From positions 1 through 64,000 of the forward strand of contig PBXZ01000100.1 of the NCBI GenBank assembly GCA_002729415.1: a DNA stretch of 64,000 nt, given 5' to 3'. Positions 8,981 to 18,050 of this stretch are shown in pieces (positions within the stretch are counted from its first letter, which is position 1; each line of letters opens with the position of its first letter). Source of the DNA: UBA9662 sp002729415 (lineage in GTDB: Bacteria > Poribacteria > WGA-4E > UBA9662). Made by a program: the position numbers and the translations under genes. The notes below the pieces were generated by a model that ran no database searches, had not been told where the DNA came from, and worked only from the letters and a program-made list of their open reading frames with translations.

Positions 8981-10378
8981 TTATAGTTCTCTTTCAGCAT
9001 TTATCCAACCATAAGACTCAAGNTTTCGATAAAGTGTTCGAAGNCCAATCCCCAAGATTTTGGCTGTTTGTNTCTTATTTCCGCTGGNTTNCCCAAGAGT
9101 TTTGCGAATTGCCTCCTNCTCAATTTCTTCCATTGTCATACCAATTGTACCAACAGAATCTCCAGNTNGGCCNTCTATTTGCTGTGGNATCTTATGTTGC
9201 TGTGGGATCTTATGCNTATCAGTAAAAAAATCTNCAATCGAAATTGACTCTGTCGTCGTCAGGATAACAGCNGTTTCAATTGTATTACGCAATTCACGAA
9301 CGTTGCCCGACCAATCTTGTTNTTTNAGATAATNCATCGCTTCAGCAGTGATTTNCGAGANTGGTTTAACATGCTCACGACTTAACTCTTTNATGAAGGC
9401 ATCAACCAGCAGCGGAATATCTTCACGCCTTTCACGAAGCGGTGGNACTCTCAGCCGAAATCTATTGATACGGTGATACAAGTCTGATCGAAAATCCTTG
9501 TTCGTCACTGCTTCCTCCAAGTCTCTATTAGTAGCAGCAATAATACGAACATCAACTGTGATTGTTTTGTCACCACCAACTCTGGTAAATTCGCCCTNCT
9601 CTAAGACGCGNAGGAAGCGAACTTGGGCTTCAAGTCCCATTTCACCAATTTCATCAAGCACAAGTGTTCCTTCATGAGTTTGTTCAAAGATACCCAATTT
9701 TCTGCTTGTCGCGCCGGTGAATGCGCCCCGTTCATGCCCAAAAAGCTCGCTTTCAAGCAAAGTTGGCGTCAGTGCAGCACAGTTAACCGCCTTATATGGC
9801 TTATCTGCTCGACGACTATGATTATGTATAGCTTTAGCAATCAACTCTTTACCAACACCATTTTCACCTGTAATAAGCACCGTCGCATTTGTTGGAGCCA
9901 CTTGTTGGGTGAGACGAAAAAGCTCAATCATAGGCTTTGAATGTCCAATGATGTTATCAAATCCAAACTTATCATCAAGTTGCTGGCGCAAGTTCACATT
10001 TTGAATGAAGAGTGCCCATTTCTCTAACGCATTTCGAACGGTTTGACGAAGAATATCAATATTCACTGGTTTTTGCAGATACGATACCGCCCCAGCATGC
10101 ATCGCCTCAACCGCGCTATCAACTGTCCCATAACCAGTTAAGATAATGACCTGTGTATCTGGCGCGCGGTCGCGAATGTTGGTCAAAAGCTCGATACCGC
10201 TTAAATCTGGCATCTGCAGATCCGTAATAACGACATCAATCCTCTCTTCCTCAAGCGTCTTCAAGGCCTCTCGACCACCCGCTGCGGCATAGAGATCATA
10301 CCCTTCACGCTCGAGGGCTTCTACCGTTGCTTCTACACTTGTTTTTTCATCATCTACAACCAGAATCTTTGCGCTCAT
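8981..10378 (-). CDS. Sigma54-dependent response regulator, NtrC/AtoC type
   Basis: This 465-residue protein has a receiver domain (phospho-acceptor Asp53 in ITDLQMPD, Lys103 in LQKPV), an AAA+ domain with Walker A GENGVGKE (171-178), the sigma54-contact motif GAFTGA (218-223) and Walker B LVLDEIGE (about 239-246), and a C-terminal Fis-type helix-turn-helix. It should activate RNA polymerase-sigma54 at enhancer-dependent promoters when phosphorylated. The start overlaps the upstream histidine kinase by four bases, so the two are a cognate pair. Scattered Ns obscure parts of the C-terminal DNA-binding domain but not its pattern. Confidence 0.93.
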   Translation of the reverse strand: MSAKILVVDDEKTSVEATVEALEREGYDLYAAAGGREALKTLEEERIDVVITDLQMPDLSGIELLTNIRDRAPDTQVIILTGYGTVDSAVEAMHAGAVSYLQKPVNIDILRQTVRNALEKWALFIQNVNLRQQLDDKFGFDNIIGHSKPMIELFRLTQQVAPTNATVLITGENGVGKELIAKAIHNHSRRADKPYKAVNCAALTPTLLESELFGHERGAFTGATSRKLGIFEQTHEGTLVLDEIGEMGLEAQVRFXRVLEXGEFTRVGGDKTITVDVRIIAATNRDLEEAVTNKDFRSDLYHRINRFRLRXPPLRERREDIPLLVDAFXKELSREHVKPXSXITAEAMXYXKXQDWSGNVRELRNTIEXAVILTTTESISIXDFFTDXHKIPQQHKXPQQIXGXXGDSVGTIGMTMEEIEXEAIRKTLGXXSGNKXQTAKILGIXLRTLYRXLESYGWINAEREL

Positions 10379-11163
10379 GTATTTTGTGTTACAGGTATTC
10401 GAATTGAGAATTTTGCACCGTTTCCAGGACTACTCTTAACATTGATGGTACCACCATGCGATTCTACTATCTGCTTTACAATTGCAAGTCCCACTCCTGT
10501 TCCTTCTTTCCTTGTTGAGAAGAAAAGATCAAAGATTTTATCGACATAAACTGCCTCAATACCATCACCAGTGTCTTGAACTTCGATTAGCAATTCATTG
10601 GCTAAGCTTTTAACTCGAATAGTCAATACACCACCATTTTTCATTGATTGGCTAGCATTGATAATCAAGTTAAGAAATACCTGTTTGAATTGGACCGGGT
10701 CAAGCTCAACAAGAGGCAAAGCCTCAATATCACGGTTAATTTCAATATTTTGGCTTTGGATTTCCGGTTCGTTGAAGGCAAGAACTTCCTCCATTAATTC
10801 TATCGGCTTGGATAACTCAAATTTTGGTGGGGGTAATTTCGCGTATCGACGAAAATTTGTCAATATTAAATCAAGCCGGTCAACTTCTTTACGAACACGA
10901 TGAACTCTATTGGTTAAATCCACACCATTTTCATGTCCTTGGGAAAAATCTTCATCTAAAAGCTGAAGATTCATACTGATACCGTTCAGAGGGTTCCGAA
11001 TTTCGTGAACCAGCTTTTGTGTCAAAACACCGATTTGTGCCTGCTCTGCTTGCGTTTGCCAATGTCGCTTGTGAATTTGATCACTTAGCTTGGTAATCAG
11101 AATCCCAACACCCACCCCTACAAACAGACACCCTAGCACAACAAGCCATAAGATGTTTCCCAT
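10375..11163 (-). CDS. Membrane-anchored histidine kinase
   Basis: The 262-residue kinase has one N-terminal membrane helix (residues 4-23), a short linker, the phospho-acceptor His53 in VHEIRNPLN, and a full HATPase domain with DTGDGIE and the G2-like EGTGVGLAIVKQIVESHGG. There is no periplasmic, PAS, GAF or HAMP sensory domain, so the signal must come through the single helix or from a partner protein. The stop overlaps the response regulator start (ATGA), giving a coupled two-component system of the AtoS/ZraS class. The upstream neighbour is a membrane protein with a SPOR domain, which could be the sensory partner; that is inference. Confidence 0.9.
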   Translation of the reverse strand: MGNILWLVVLGCLFVGVGVGILITKLSDQIHKRHWQTQAEQAQIGVLTQKLVHEIRNPLNGISMNLQLLDEDFSQGHENGVDLTNRVHRVRKEVDRLDLILTNFRRYAKLPPPKFELSKPIELMEEVLAFNEPEIQSQNIEINRDIEALPLVELDPVQFKQVFLNLIINASQSMKNGGVLTIRVKSLANELLIEVQDTGDGIEAVYVDKIFDLFFSTRKEGTGVGLAIVKQIVESHGGTINVKSSPGNGAKFSIRIPVTQNT

Positions 11164-11171
11164 ATTATCAA

Positions 11172-12002
11172 TCAGAAGAAAATTTTAACGGCAGGGTTTT
11201 TGGACCTTGCAATGTAGCAATCCTTGAATTTCTCTAAATGTTTTTCCTGTTCCATCCGTGCCTCATCTTCCGTATCAAATCCGGTAATAATGACCAGATA
11301 TTTCTCACCAACTCCCTTAATTTCTATATTTGGATTTTCCGCCAGATCTCGCTTTTGTCTTTCCGCTCTTTGTCGACTATCAAATGTAGCAACCACTACA
11401 ACAAAATCTAATTTCTCCGTCTTTGTCTTAGTATTAAATTCATCGGGCACGTTCTCCTCTATCTCTGTATCTGCTTGAGTCAAACCTACATCTGAGGATG
11501 TTGTTACTCTATTGGATCGCGAATCACCTGGAACTGGTTTNTCGTACCCCGACTTAGCTTTCTCAATCCNCGGTCTTNCTGGACTTTGAACAAGTGATTG
11601 GTCCTGTAACTCTACTGGAAAAGTTTGTGCTAACTGTTGACCTGNTTGCGGACTTAAGGCAGTAANCAGAAATGCGAGNAGAATTACAATTTCAAGAAGA
11701 ATACCANAAATCAAAATAAGGCTAACGACTTGACTGTACAGAAAAACAGTCTCGTCTTTTGCNACAATCGGAAAGTTGTGTGTNCTAATAGCATCAACGG
11801 CACTGTAGATCCACAATACAGGGTAGGCAATCAATCCAATAACANTCAACGTATCAACTTGATGATATATAGGATAAACCAAAAAGGCCTGAATTAAGAC
11901 AATGTCAATAGCTTTAGGAAGACGACGATCAATAAGTTGCGTAAATCCCGGAATTAAAAGAGATATAATCCTGGCAAATGTCAGTTCGGGAGCCATAGAC
12001 AC
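11172..12002 (-). CDS. Membrane protein with C-terminal SPOR-like domain
   Basis: The N-terminal 110 residues or so contain several hydrophobic helices (LIPGFTQLIDRRLPKAIDIVLIQ..., then AYPVLWIYSAVDAI). A low-complexity linker rich in Pro/Ser/Thr leads to residues about 200-276, which have the beta-alpha-beta pattern and spacing of a SPOR domain (FVVVVATFDSRQRAERQ..., then YLVIITGFDTEDEARME). SPOR domains bind denuded glycan strands of septal peptidoglycan. The gene lies between secF and the histidine kinase, 8 bases from the kinase start. A role at the cell envelope or as the kinase's sensory partner is possible. No named homologue is recognised. Confidence 0.6.
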   Translation of the reverse strand: MSMAPELTFARIISLLIPGFTQLIDRRLPKAIDIVLIQAFLVYPIYHQVDTLXVIGLIAYPVLWIYSAVDAIXTHNFPIXAKDETVFLYSQVVSLILIXGILLEIVIXLAFLXTALSPQXGQQLAQTFPVELQDQSLVQSPXRPXIEKAKSGYXKPVPGDSRSNRVTTSSDVGLTQADTEIEENVPDEFNTKTKTEKLDFVVVVATFDSRQRAERQKRDLAENPNIEIKGVGEKYLVIITGFDTEDEARMEQEKHLEKFKDCYIARSKNPAVKIFF

Positions 12003-12068
12003 TNAATTTTGTTTNTTAAAGACTCACTAAACACAACATGCGTTACTTTAAGAAAACCTGAGGTGTGT

Positions 12069-12980
12069 TTACGTGAACTTCTGTTTCCAAATATGGACTA
12101 TTGGACTTGCAACGAAAATCGATGAATATGTACCAANCAAGACACCGATAATCAATGCTAGCGCGAAGGTATTTATTTCCTCACCAGCAGCTGAGTAAAA
12201 ATAAATCACCAATACAACAGCTAACGTNGTCAATGANGTAATAATTGTTCGACTGAGAGATTGATTAATACTCTTATTCAAAATGTGTANGNTGTCTGTA
12301 CCTTCTNTCATTGCACCTTGATTTTCACGTATCCGATCAAAAACAACAATCGTATCGTTCAATGAGTAACCAATTATAGTCAAAAAGGCAGCAACAGTTG
12401 GAAGATTGATCTCAATTNNACACAGAGAGAAAATTCCAAGTGTAATCAACACATCATGGATGAGTGCGATAATTGCCCCAACACCAAACTGAAACTGGAA
12501 TCGGAAAGAAATATATGCAAGCAAAATTAAGATTGAAACCAAAATTGACCACGATGCAGCCCATGTCAAATCTTTNCCAACACTTGGTCCAACCTCAGNA
12601 ATATTCAGTCCGCCCNCAACAATTTTCAANGAACNATCATCAGCGGAAAGCAACCCNTTGGCTACTGCTTGACCAACACTCATANCACCTNGNTCAATAT
12701 NCGTCCCAGNNACAGAGATAGTAGCTTCCTTTTTCGCTTGATCGAGTTGAATAGATGCTTGGGGATAACCAAGTTCAGTCAGTTTTCTCTTCAATTGGTC
12801 ATGAGTCACCTGATCAAATTGGGCACGAATTTTTACTCCTCCACTAAAGTCTATACCGAGACGAGGTCCTCCATTCAAAACCAAGGAGATGATTCCAGCA
12901 AGGATTAAGGCCATAGATAACATGAAACCGACGTATCTTTTCCCGAGAAAATCAATTTCCGTGTCCTTTAATAATTCCAA
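12069..12980 (-). CDS. secF: Protein translocase subunit SecF
   Basis: The 303-residue protein has the SecF layout: N-terminal membrane helix, a periplasmic P1-like part beginning GIDFSGGVKIRAQF, and five helices in the second half with conserved ALIHDVLITLGIFSL and the motif SLNDTIVVFDRIREN. SecF works with SecD and YajC on the periplasmic side of SecYEG, using the proton-motive force to pull on exported chains. It lies 13 bases after secD. The length is normal for a stand-alone SecF. Numerous Ns in the middle hide residues but not the frame. Confidence 0.95.
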   Translation of the reverse strand: MELLKDTEIDFLGKRYVGFMLSMALILAGIISLVLNGGPRLGIDFSGGVKIRAQFDQVTHDQLKRKLTELGYPQASIQLDQAKKEATISXXGTXIXXGXMSVGQAVAXGLLSADDXXLKIVXGGLNIXEVGPSVXKDLTWAASWSILVSILILLAYISFRFQFQFGVGAIIALIHDVLITLGIFSLCXIEINLPTVAAFLTIIGYSLNDTIVVFDRIRENQGAMXEGTDXXHILNKSINQSLSRTIIXSLXTLAVVLVIYFYSAAGEEINTFALALIIGVLXGTYSSIFVASPIVHIWKQKFT

Positions 12981-12993
12981 TTCTTGAGTCTCC

Positions 12994-15201
12994 TTAAATA
13001 CTTAGTTTTTCCAATCGCTTTTTCCCAATCATCCAACCATAAATTTCTCGTGTCACCACAATAGCAGTAAACATACTAGCAAGAATTCCGATACCGAGTG
13101 TAATAGCAAATCCTTTAACTGGCCCAGTACCAAAATTATATAAAACTGCGGCAACGGCAAGCGTTGTCAGGTTAGCATCTAGAATCGTCCAAAATGCGCG
13201 TTGATATCCATTCTCAATCGCTGACCATACCGATTTACCCGTACGCAATTCTTCACGAATTCGCTCAAAAATCAGAACATTGGCATCAACCGACATCCCA
13301 ATGGTAAGTACTAAGCCGGCAATTCCTGGCAGAGTCAGTGCGGCACCAAACCCAGCGAGAGCAGCAAGAACAATCAGCATATTGAAGGACAAAGCAATCA
13401 CAGCAACTAAACCAGACATTTTGTAGTAAACCAAGATAAATATCACAACCAACATCATTCCCACCACAAAAGCCCGTTTACCATTGTCAATTGACCGCTG
13501 TCCAAGCGTCGGTCCCACAGTCCGTTCCTCAGCAATCCTTACTCCCACCGGGAATGCCCCTGATTTCAAAATATTAGCCAAATACTCAGCTTCTTCGAAA
13601 GTGAAGTTGCCAGAGATCGACGCAGTTCCCCCTATAATTGGTTCCTGAATTGTAGGAGCAGACTGAACTCTTCCATCGAGAAGAACAGCCAAAGATTCTC
13701 CAACATTATCCGTTGTAACTTCAGCGAATTTCCCTCTTCCACCTCGATCAAACCGCAACGCTACAGTTCTCTCAAATCCTGTGACACCTGTATCAGGGTA
13801 AGCATCAGCAATTTGATCACCTGTCAACAAGACTTGGTCCTTCAGAACATACCAGCCGTCAGACTCTTCAGAACGTCCCACTTTTCCATAGTAGATTTTA
13901 GCACCTTCAGGAATCTTGTCGGGAAGTGGAGTATTGGCCAACCCATACCAACTGCCACCACCACTTGGGTTTTTCTCGACCAGTTTAAATTCTAACAGTC
14001 CCATCGTCCTAACAATTCTGAGCGGCCCAGAAGAATCCTTAGCCCCCGGTAACTCTACCACGATACGAGGCCGATTTGCTTCACGTCGAATTGATGGTGA
14101 AGCCACACCAAAGGCATCTACACGTTGATCCAAAACTGTCCGAACCTGATCTATTGATTCATTCTTATACTCAGTTATCTGATCCGAATCTATGCGAATT
14201 CGATAAACAATCTGTGTATCTGAAGACGAGCTCTCTTCACTCGGTTCATTAAAATACCGTAGATTATTGAGAATTTCTTTGGCAGTAGAGAGATATTCTT
14301 CTTTCTTGACAACATCTGCAATACGGTTGGTGGGAATACTAACAGAGGCTTTCAGCCAGTAATCGGTAACTTCAATACTACCCGGTGAAACTTTCCACAG
14401 TGTTTTTTCATCTCGCAAGCGTTTACTGATTACTTGACTGGTACTTGCCCCATCTTCTGAATCTGCAACATCCGCGTATCGTACAGAAATAACAGCCTTG
14501 TTTCCCTCCTGCTCAAATCGGTACAAGCCCAATCCAATGTCAGCAAACTGATTTTCCAAATCATCCTGATTTACCGGTTTATCAAACGTCGCTTGGACAC
14601 TAAAACCACCATAGACATTACCTTTTCGGCAACGAATTTTTTCAGCACGCATTCTGCTCGGTATTACATCCACACGATTTCTAATCATAGCTTCTATTGA
14701 TTTTTCAACGTCGACTCCTAGTACAAGATGAACACCTCCAGCCAAATCCAACCCTTGTTTAAGACGACTATCGGGAAGCATACGACGAAGAGCAACAGGC
14801 ATACTACCATAAAGGTTTAGATCACCTACCGTGATCTTCTTTGTTTTTGCCTTTTCAGAGAGAAATCTTACGTAAAATTCGCGATCTGCTGTGGTTTCAA
14901 AGATATAATCTCCTTCCGCTTCAGACAAGCCGAACTTATTGATTTGACTATCTAAGACATCAGAAAGTTCATTTACTACTTTCCTATAATTCTTTCCTGA
15001 AGGATACCTAAATTCATCAGTTTCCTTCAGACTAATCTTTAGCGTATGGTCGTCGACAACATCAAATATAGGCAGTCCCTCCTGCATCCAGAGGGGAAGG
15101 TAGCCATATAGCTTGTCATAAGTAGTCGGAAGCAAATACAAAATCGAAAATAAAAGTACGGTTAGAACTAAAGCGAGCTTCCAAGCACTAAAATTNTACA
15201 T
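12994..15201 (-). CDS. secD: Protein translocase subunit SecD
   Basis: At 735 residues this is a long SecD. It has an N-terminal helix, the LKQGLDLAGGVHLVLGVD segment, a large periplasmic domain, and six C-terminal membrane helices including GIAGLVLTIGMSVDANVLIFERIREELRTG, which holds the Asp needed for proton movement. SecD helps release translocated proteins from SecYEG. The upstream neighbour on the same strand is tRNA-Arg, and secF follows directly. The extra length compared with the roughly 615-residue E. coli SecD lies mainly in the periplasmic domain. Confidence 0.96.
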   Translation of the reverse strand: MXNFSAWKLALVLTVLLFSILYLLPTTYDKLYGYLPLWMQEGLPIFDVVDDHTLKISLKETDEFRYPSGKNYRKVVNELSDVLDSQINKFGLSEAEGDYIFETTADREFYVRFLSEKAKTKKITVGDLNLYGSMPVALRRMLPDSRLKQGLDLAGGVHLVLGVDVEKSIEAMIRNRVDVIPSRMRAEKIRCRKGNVYGGFSVQATFDKPVNQDDLENQFADIGLGLYRFEQEGNKAVISVRYADVADSEDGASTSQVISKRLRDEKTLWKVSPGSIEVTDYWLKASVSIPTNRIADVVKKEEYLSTAKEILNNLRYFNEPSEESSSSDTQIVYRIRIDSDQITEYKNESIDQVRTVLDQRVDAFGVASPSIRREANRPRIVVELPGAKDSSGPLRIVRTMGLLEFKLVEKNPSGGGSWYGLANTPLPDKIPEGAKIYYGKVGRSEESDGWYVLKDQVLLTGDQIADAYPDTGVTGFERTVALRFDRGGRGKFAEVTTDNVGESLAVLLDGRVQSAPTIQEPIIGGTASISGNFTFEEAEYLANILKSGAFPVGVRIAEERTVGPTLGQRSIDNGKRAFVVGMMLVVIFILVYYKMSGLVAVIALSFNMLIVLAALAGFGAALTLPGIAGLVLTIGMSVDANVLIFERIREELRTGKSVWSAIENGYQRAFWTILDANLTTLAVAAVLYNFGTGPVKGFAITLGIGILASMFTAIVVTREIYGWMIGKKRLEKLSI

Positions 15202-15221
15202 TAAATTTCTCCAATAAATAA

Positions 15222-15294
15222 TACGCCTGGGAGGATTTGAACCCCCGACACGAGGCTTAGGAAGCCCCTGCTCTATCCCCTGAGCTACAGGCGT
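15222..15294 (-). tRNA. tRNA-Arg (anticodon CCT)
   Basis: The minus strand folds into a complete cloverleaf: a 7-bp acceptor stem ACGCCTG/CAGGCGT, D arm GCTC...GAGC, an anticodon stem GGGGC/GCCTC around loop TTCCTAA giving anticodon CCT, a 5-base variable loop, and T arm GGGGG-TTCAAAT-CCTCC. The discriminator base is A. The 3' CCA is not encoded and would have to be added by nucleotidyltransferase. It reads AGG codons. It lies between apt and secD, 20 bases before the secD start. Confidence 0.95.
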
Positions 15295-15346
15295 GCAAAA
15301 CNTTTTNCCTGAAAATTATCAAGTCANAAGTATATCACACTACCCT

Positions 15347-15865
15347 CTAAAATTCAATTAGAGAAAAGATGTTCTCGTGAATAAACTTTTCACGACCGTT
15401 AAGAAACNCNAGCTCAATCAGNACAGCAATTCCGACTAAATCTGCACCAAGCTTTTCAACCAAANTAATCGTTGCCGCAAGTGTCCCNCCGGTAGCAATC
15501 ACATCGTCGCAAATAACAACTCGGCTNCCTTTAGAAAAGGCATCCTGATGAATTGCCAGTGTACTACCGCTACCATACTCGAGTTGATAANTTGCCTCGT
15601 AAGTTTTATATGGCAATTTCCCACTCTTTCGAATCGGGACAAAACCAACCCCAAGTTGGTAAGCCAAAGCACTACCTAAAATGAATCCACGTGCATCAAT
15701 CCCAGCAATCATGTCTATATTTCGATCTCTATATTCTTCGACGAAAACATCAATAACAGCTCGAAACACCTNNGCATCCCCGAGCAATGGAGTAATATCT
15801 TTAAAAACAACACCTTTTTCTGGAAAATCCGGAATANTNCGTATGTATTCTGAGAAGTCGATCAT
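15347..15865 (-). CDS. apt: Adenine phosphoribosyltransferase
   Basis: The 172-residue protein matches Apt in length and motifs. It has the N-terminal IPDFPEKGVVFKDITPLL segment, IDARGFILGSALAYQLG, and the PRPP-binding loop VVICDDVIATXGTLAA with paired acidic residues. It converts adenine and PRPP to AMP in purine salvage. It is the first gene of the minus-strand run that continues through tRNA-Arg to secD and secF. A few Ns give ambiguous residues. Confidence 0.95.
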   Translation of the reverse strand: MIDFSEYIXXIPDFPEKGVVFKDITPLLGDXXVFRAVIDVFVEEYRDRNIDMIAGIDARGFILGSALAYQLGVGFVPIRKSGKLPYKTYEAXYQLEYGSGSTLAIHQDAFSKXSRVVICDDVIATXGTLAATIXLVEKLGADLVGIAXLIEXXFLNGREKFIHENIFSLIEF

Positions 15866-16055
15866 ATAGNTTTTCCTTAATCAAGTTTTCTATACCACAN
15901 TTNGAATTNGATAACTTCCTATTCCCTTTCTCTAGCTGTTTCCGAGNANAGTTACGCTGTTAAAATGCAGACTGTCAGCACATTTCCGTCTGGAGCAAAC
16001 AANAAAATGGATGGTCAGATTCTACATNTNCGGATGTGACTACCACAAATGTAGG

Positions 16056-16424
16056 TCACTCNCNGCTAGCCACAAAATACACACCCAAACAAATAATAAT
16101 TGCGCCAAGAATCCGCGCTTTTGGCACAGACTCCTTGAACAACAACCAAGCAAAGAATATCGAAAAAAGGTAGCCAAGNCTGAGCATCGGATAGGCAATA
16201 CTAAGCTTAACACGCGAGAGAATAATCANCCAAAGCATAGTGGTAAACCCATAAATACTGATACCACTAATAACAAATGGATTCGTAAAAGCTTGGATAA
16301 GCTTAGNCGCTANATCTCTCAACGAACCATCGANCTCACCAACTTTAGTCATTCCCTGCTTCATGAGAATTTGTCCAATCACCGTCAGGAGAACGTTGAT
16401 TNCTAATAAAATATAGTTTCTCAT
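16056..16424 (-). CDS. Small EamA/SMR-type membrane transporter (ArnE-like)
   Basis: This 122-residue protein has four hydrophobic helices and an early Gln-Lys-Gln region (IGQILMKQGMTKVG), as in small multidrug-resistance and ArnE/EamA-like proteins. Its start overlaps the stop of a GtrB/ArnC-type glycosyltransferase by four bases. That pairing is typical of modules in which the transferase makes a polyprenyl-phosphate sugar and the small protein flips it across the inner membrane. The flippase role is inferred from context; a drug-export function is less likely here. Confidence 0.75.
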   Translation of the reverse strand: MRNYILLXINVLLTVIGQILMKQGMTKVGEXDGSLRDXAXKLIQAFTNPFVISGISIYGFTTMLWXIILSRVKLSIAYPMLXLGYLFSIFFAWLLFKESVPKARILGAIIICLGVYFVASXE

Positions 16425-17440
16425 CCTTCTCCATTTTCATGTTTGACAATTTCGCGAATCACATAAATCGGTTTGCTTTGAGATTCATGGTATGTACGAA
16501 TAACGAGNTCCCCAATCAATCCCATTGAGATCAATTGGACACCTGTAAACAATAAAAGCACACTAAGGACTAACATCGGCATGCGCTCGTTTAAGCTTGT
16601 TTCAGAGTAGAGGTAAGAGAGCCACCCTTCCTTCCTTCCTNCNGGAAAAAAGAGCTTGCCNACTGAAAGGTAAGCGGATGTCACAAANCCAGCACCAAAG
16701 GAGAGACTCCCCATCAACCCAAAGATTTGAATCGGTCTCGTAGAGTAGCTCATAAGAAACCGAATCATAACCAAATCCAACATCACGCGCACAGTACGAG
16801 AAATCCCATATTTTGACTGGCCGCGTGTACGGGGATAATGGTTGACCTTAATTTCCGTGATCTTCGCCCCAATAAGGTTCCCAAGCACGGGAATGAAGCG
16901 GTGCAGTTCCCCATAGAGACGGATATTTTCAATNACATCACGACGATAAGCCTTGAGTGTACATCCGAAATCGTGGAGTTTGACACCAGTCAGGCGAACT
17001 ATCAAACGATTAGCAAGCATTGACGGCAATCGCCTAAGAACAAATCCATCCTTCCGGTTCGCACGCCAGCCGCTGACAATATCGTAACCTTCTTCAATCT
17101 TATTGAGCAACAACTGTATATCGTTAGGATCATTTTGTAAATCCGCATCTATTGGTATAANGACACTACCTTGCGAATGGTCGAAGCCCGCACTCATAGC
17201 CGCAGTCTGACCAAAGTTACGTCTAAAACGAATGACCTGCACATTTGGATCAGCAGAAGCAATCTCTTTCAAGACATAGAAACTTTCATCAATACTACCA
17301 TCATCAATAAAAATAATTTCGTAAGTTTTCTTGAGCTCTGACAGTGCATCACAGAGCCGATCATAGAGCTCAGGTAGGTTCTCAACCTCATTCAACAGAG
17401 GAACAACGACAGAAATTTCGACATTATCTTCTGGTGCCAT
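16421..17440 (-). CDS. Family 2 glycosyltransferase, polyprenyl-phosphate type (GtrB/ArnC-like)
   Basis: The 339-residue protein begins with a GT-A domain: VSVVVPLLNE-like start, acidic IFIDDGSIDES, and the DXD-type metal site PIDADLQND. Two membrane helices near the C-terminus (LMSYSTRPIQIFGLMGSLSFGA and MLVLSVLLLFTGVQLISMGLIG) anchor it, as in GtrB, ArnC and DPM1-like enzymes that load a sugar onto undecaprenyl phosphate at the cytoplasmic face. The coupled ArnE-like gene downstream fits lipid-linked sugar export for LPS or glycan decoration. The sugar donor is unknown. Divergent promoters separate it from erpA. Confidence 0.9.
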   Translation of the reverse strand: MAPEDNVEISVVVPLLNEVENLPELYDRLCDALSELKKTYEIIFIDDGSIDESFYVLKEIASADPNVQVIRFRRNFGQTAAMSAGFDHSQGSVXIPIDADLQNDPNDIQLLLNKIEEGYDIVSGWRANRKDGFVLRRLPSMLANRLIVRLTGVKLHDFGCTLKAYRRDXIENIRLYGELHRFIPVLGNLIGAKITEIKVNHYPRTRGQSKYGISRTVRVMLDLVMIRFLMSYSTRPIQIFGLMGSLSFGAXFVTSAYLSXGKLFFXXGRKEGWLSYLYSETSLNERMPMLVLSVLLLFTGVQLISMGLIGXLVIRTYHESQSKPIYVIREIVKHENGEG

Positions 17441-17480
17441 ACACGTTTTCGGCTCTATTCGGCTTTTGGGACTAATCCAG

Positions 17481-17510
17481 ATTATACATTAGTCTCACAG
17501 CTAATGTAAA
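17481..17510 (-). promoter_or_regulatory. Promoter for the glycosyltransferase
   Basis: On the minus strand TTTACA (plus 17505-17510) and TATAAT (plus 17481-17486) are 18 bp apart, matching 5 of 6 and 6 of 6 consensus bases. The predicted start is near 17474, about 34 bases ahead of the ATG at 17440. Confidence 0.6.
17486..17507. promoter_or_regulatory. Inverted repeat in the divergent promoter, candidate operator
   Basis: ACATTAG-N8-CTAATGT is a perfect 7-bp inverted repeat. It fills the spacer between the -35 and -10 of the glycosyltransferase promoter, where a bound dimer would block polymerase. The arms are about one helical turn and a half apart (centre to centre 15 bp). No regulator gene is adjacent, so the protein that binds is unknown. 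Confidence 0.45.
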
Positions 17511-17523
17511 TCCTTTATTAAAT

Positions 17524-17552
17524 TTGACATTTGTCCATAATTTAACTATAAT
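17524..17552 (+). promoter_or_regulatory. Consensus sigma70 promoter of erpA
   Basis: TTGACA (17524-17529) and TATAAT (17547-17552) are separated by exactly 17 bp, so both boxes match the consensus perfectly. The predicted transcription start is near 17559, which gives a leader of about 40 bases before the ATG at 17599. Confidence 0.85.
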
Positions 17553-17598
17553 TCGTATTCGGATGTCTCTTTAAGTGGAGAAACCAAGAGGAGCTATG

Positions 17599-17937
17599 AT
17601 GGTTATAGTAACAGACACTGCAGCAGAAAAGGCGCTCTTACTGCTAGAACAATCAGCAGAAGACAATCTTGATAAAGACAAAGAACACGGTTTACGCATG
17701 AAAGTTGTCGGTGGTGGATGCTCTGGCTTTCAGTATGAACTCGGCTTCGACGAGCAAAAGAGCAATGACAAAATCGCTGAGCATAACGGATTGAAGGTTT
17801 TGATCGATCCACGTAGCCTACTTTATCTTGCCGGATCGACTCTCGATTTCAATGATGGTTTGATGGAATCTGGGTTCAAAATCACGAATCCAAACGCAAA
17901 CTCAACATGTGGTTGTGGTGAATCTTTTAGCGTATAG
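17599..17937 (+). CDS. erpA: Iron-sulfur cluster insertion protein, ErpA/IscA type
   Basis: The protein has the A-type carrier fold with three conserved cysteines: one in GGGCSGFQYELGF and two in the C-terminal CGCGESF. These hold a 2Fe-2S or 4Fe-4S cluster for delivery to apo-proteins. I chose ATG 17599 because AGGAG lies 5 bases upstream; an ATG at 17596 and a GTG at 17575 are alternatives. The protein is then about 112 residues, normal for the family. No isc or suf genes are nearby, so this looks like a stand-alone carrier, which favours ErpA over IscA. A very strong promoter drives it. Confidence 0.9.
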   Translation: MVIVTDTAAEKALLLLEQSAEDNLDKDKEHGLRMKVVGGGCSGFQYELGFDEQKSNDKIAEHNGLKVLIDPRSLLYLAGSTLDFNDGLMESGFKITNPNANSTCGCGESFSV

Positions 17938-18050
17938 GTAACAACTACTTACCTCTCTCCTTTTAATTCTCTAATTCTCTCTTTAGTCTTTCGAGAGAGG
18001 ATTCTTGTTGCACAGTAATTCGCTAACTATCCCACCTTAATATAATTGTA

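Noticed and set aside
17950..18005. CCTCTCTC...GAGAGAGG hairpin after erpA as a terminator
   Set aside because: The loop would be about 30 bases and no T-run follows.
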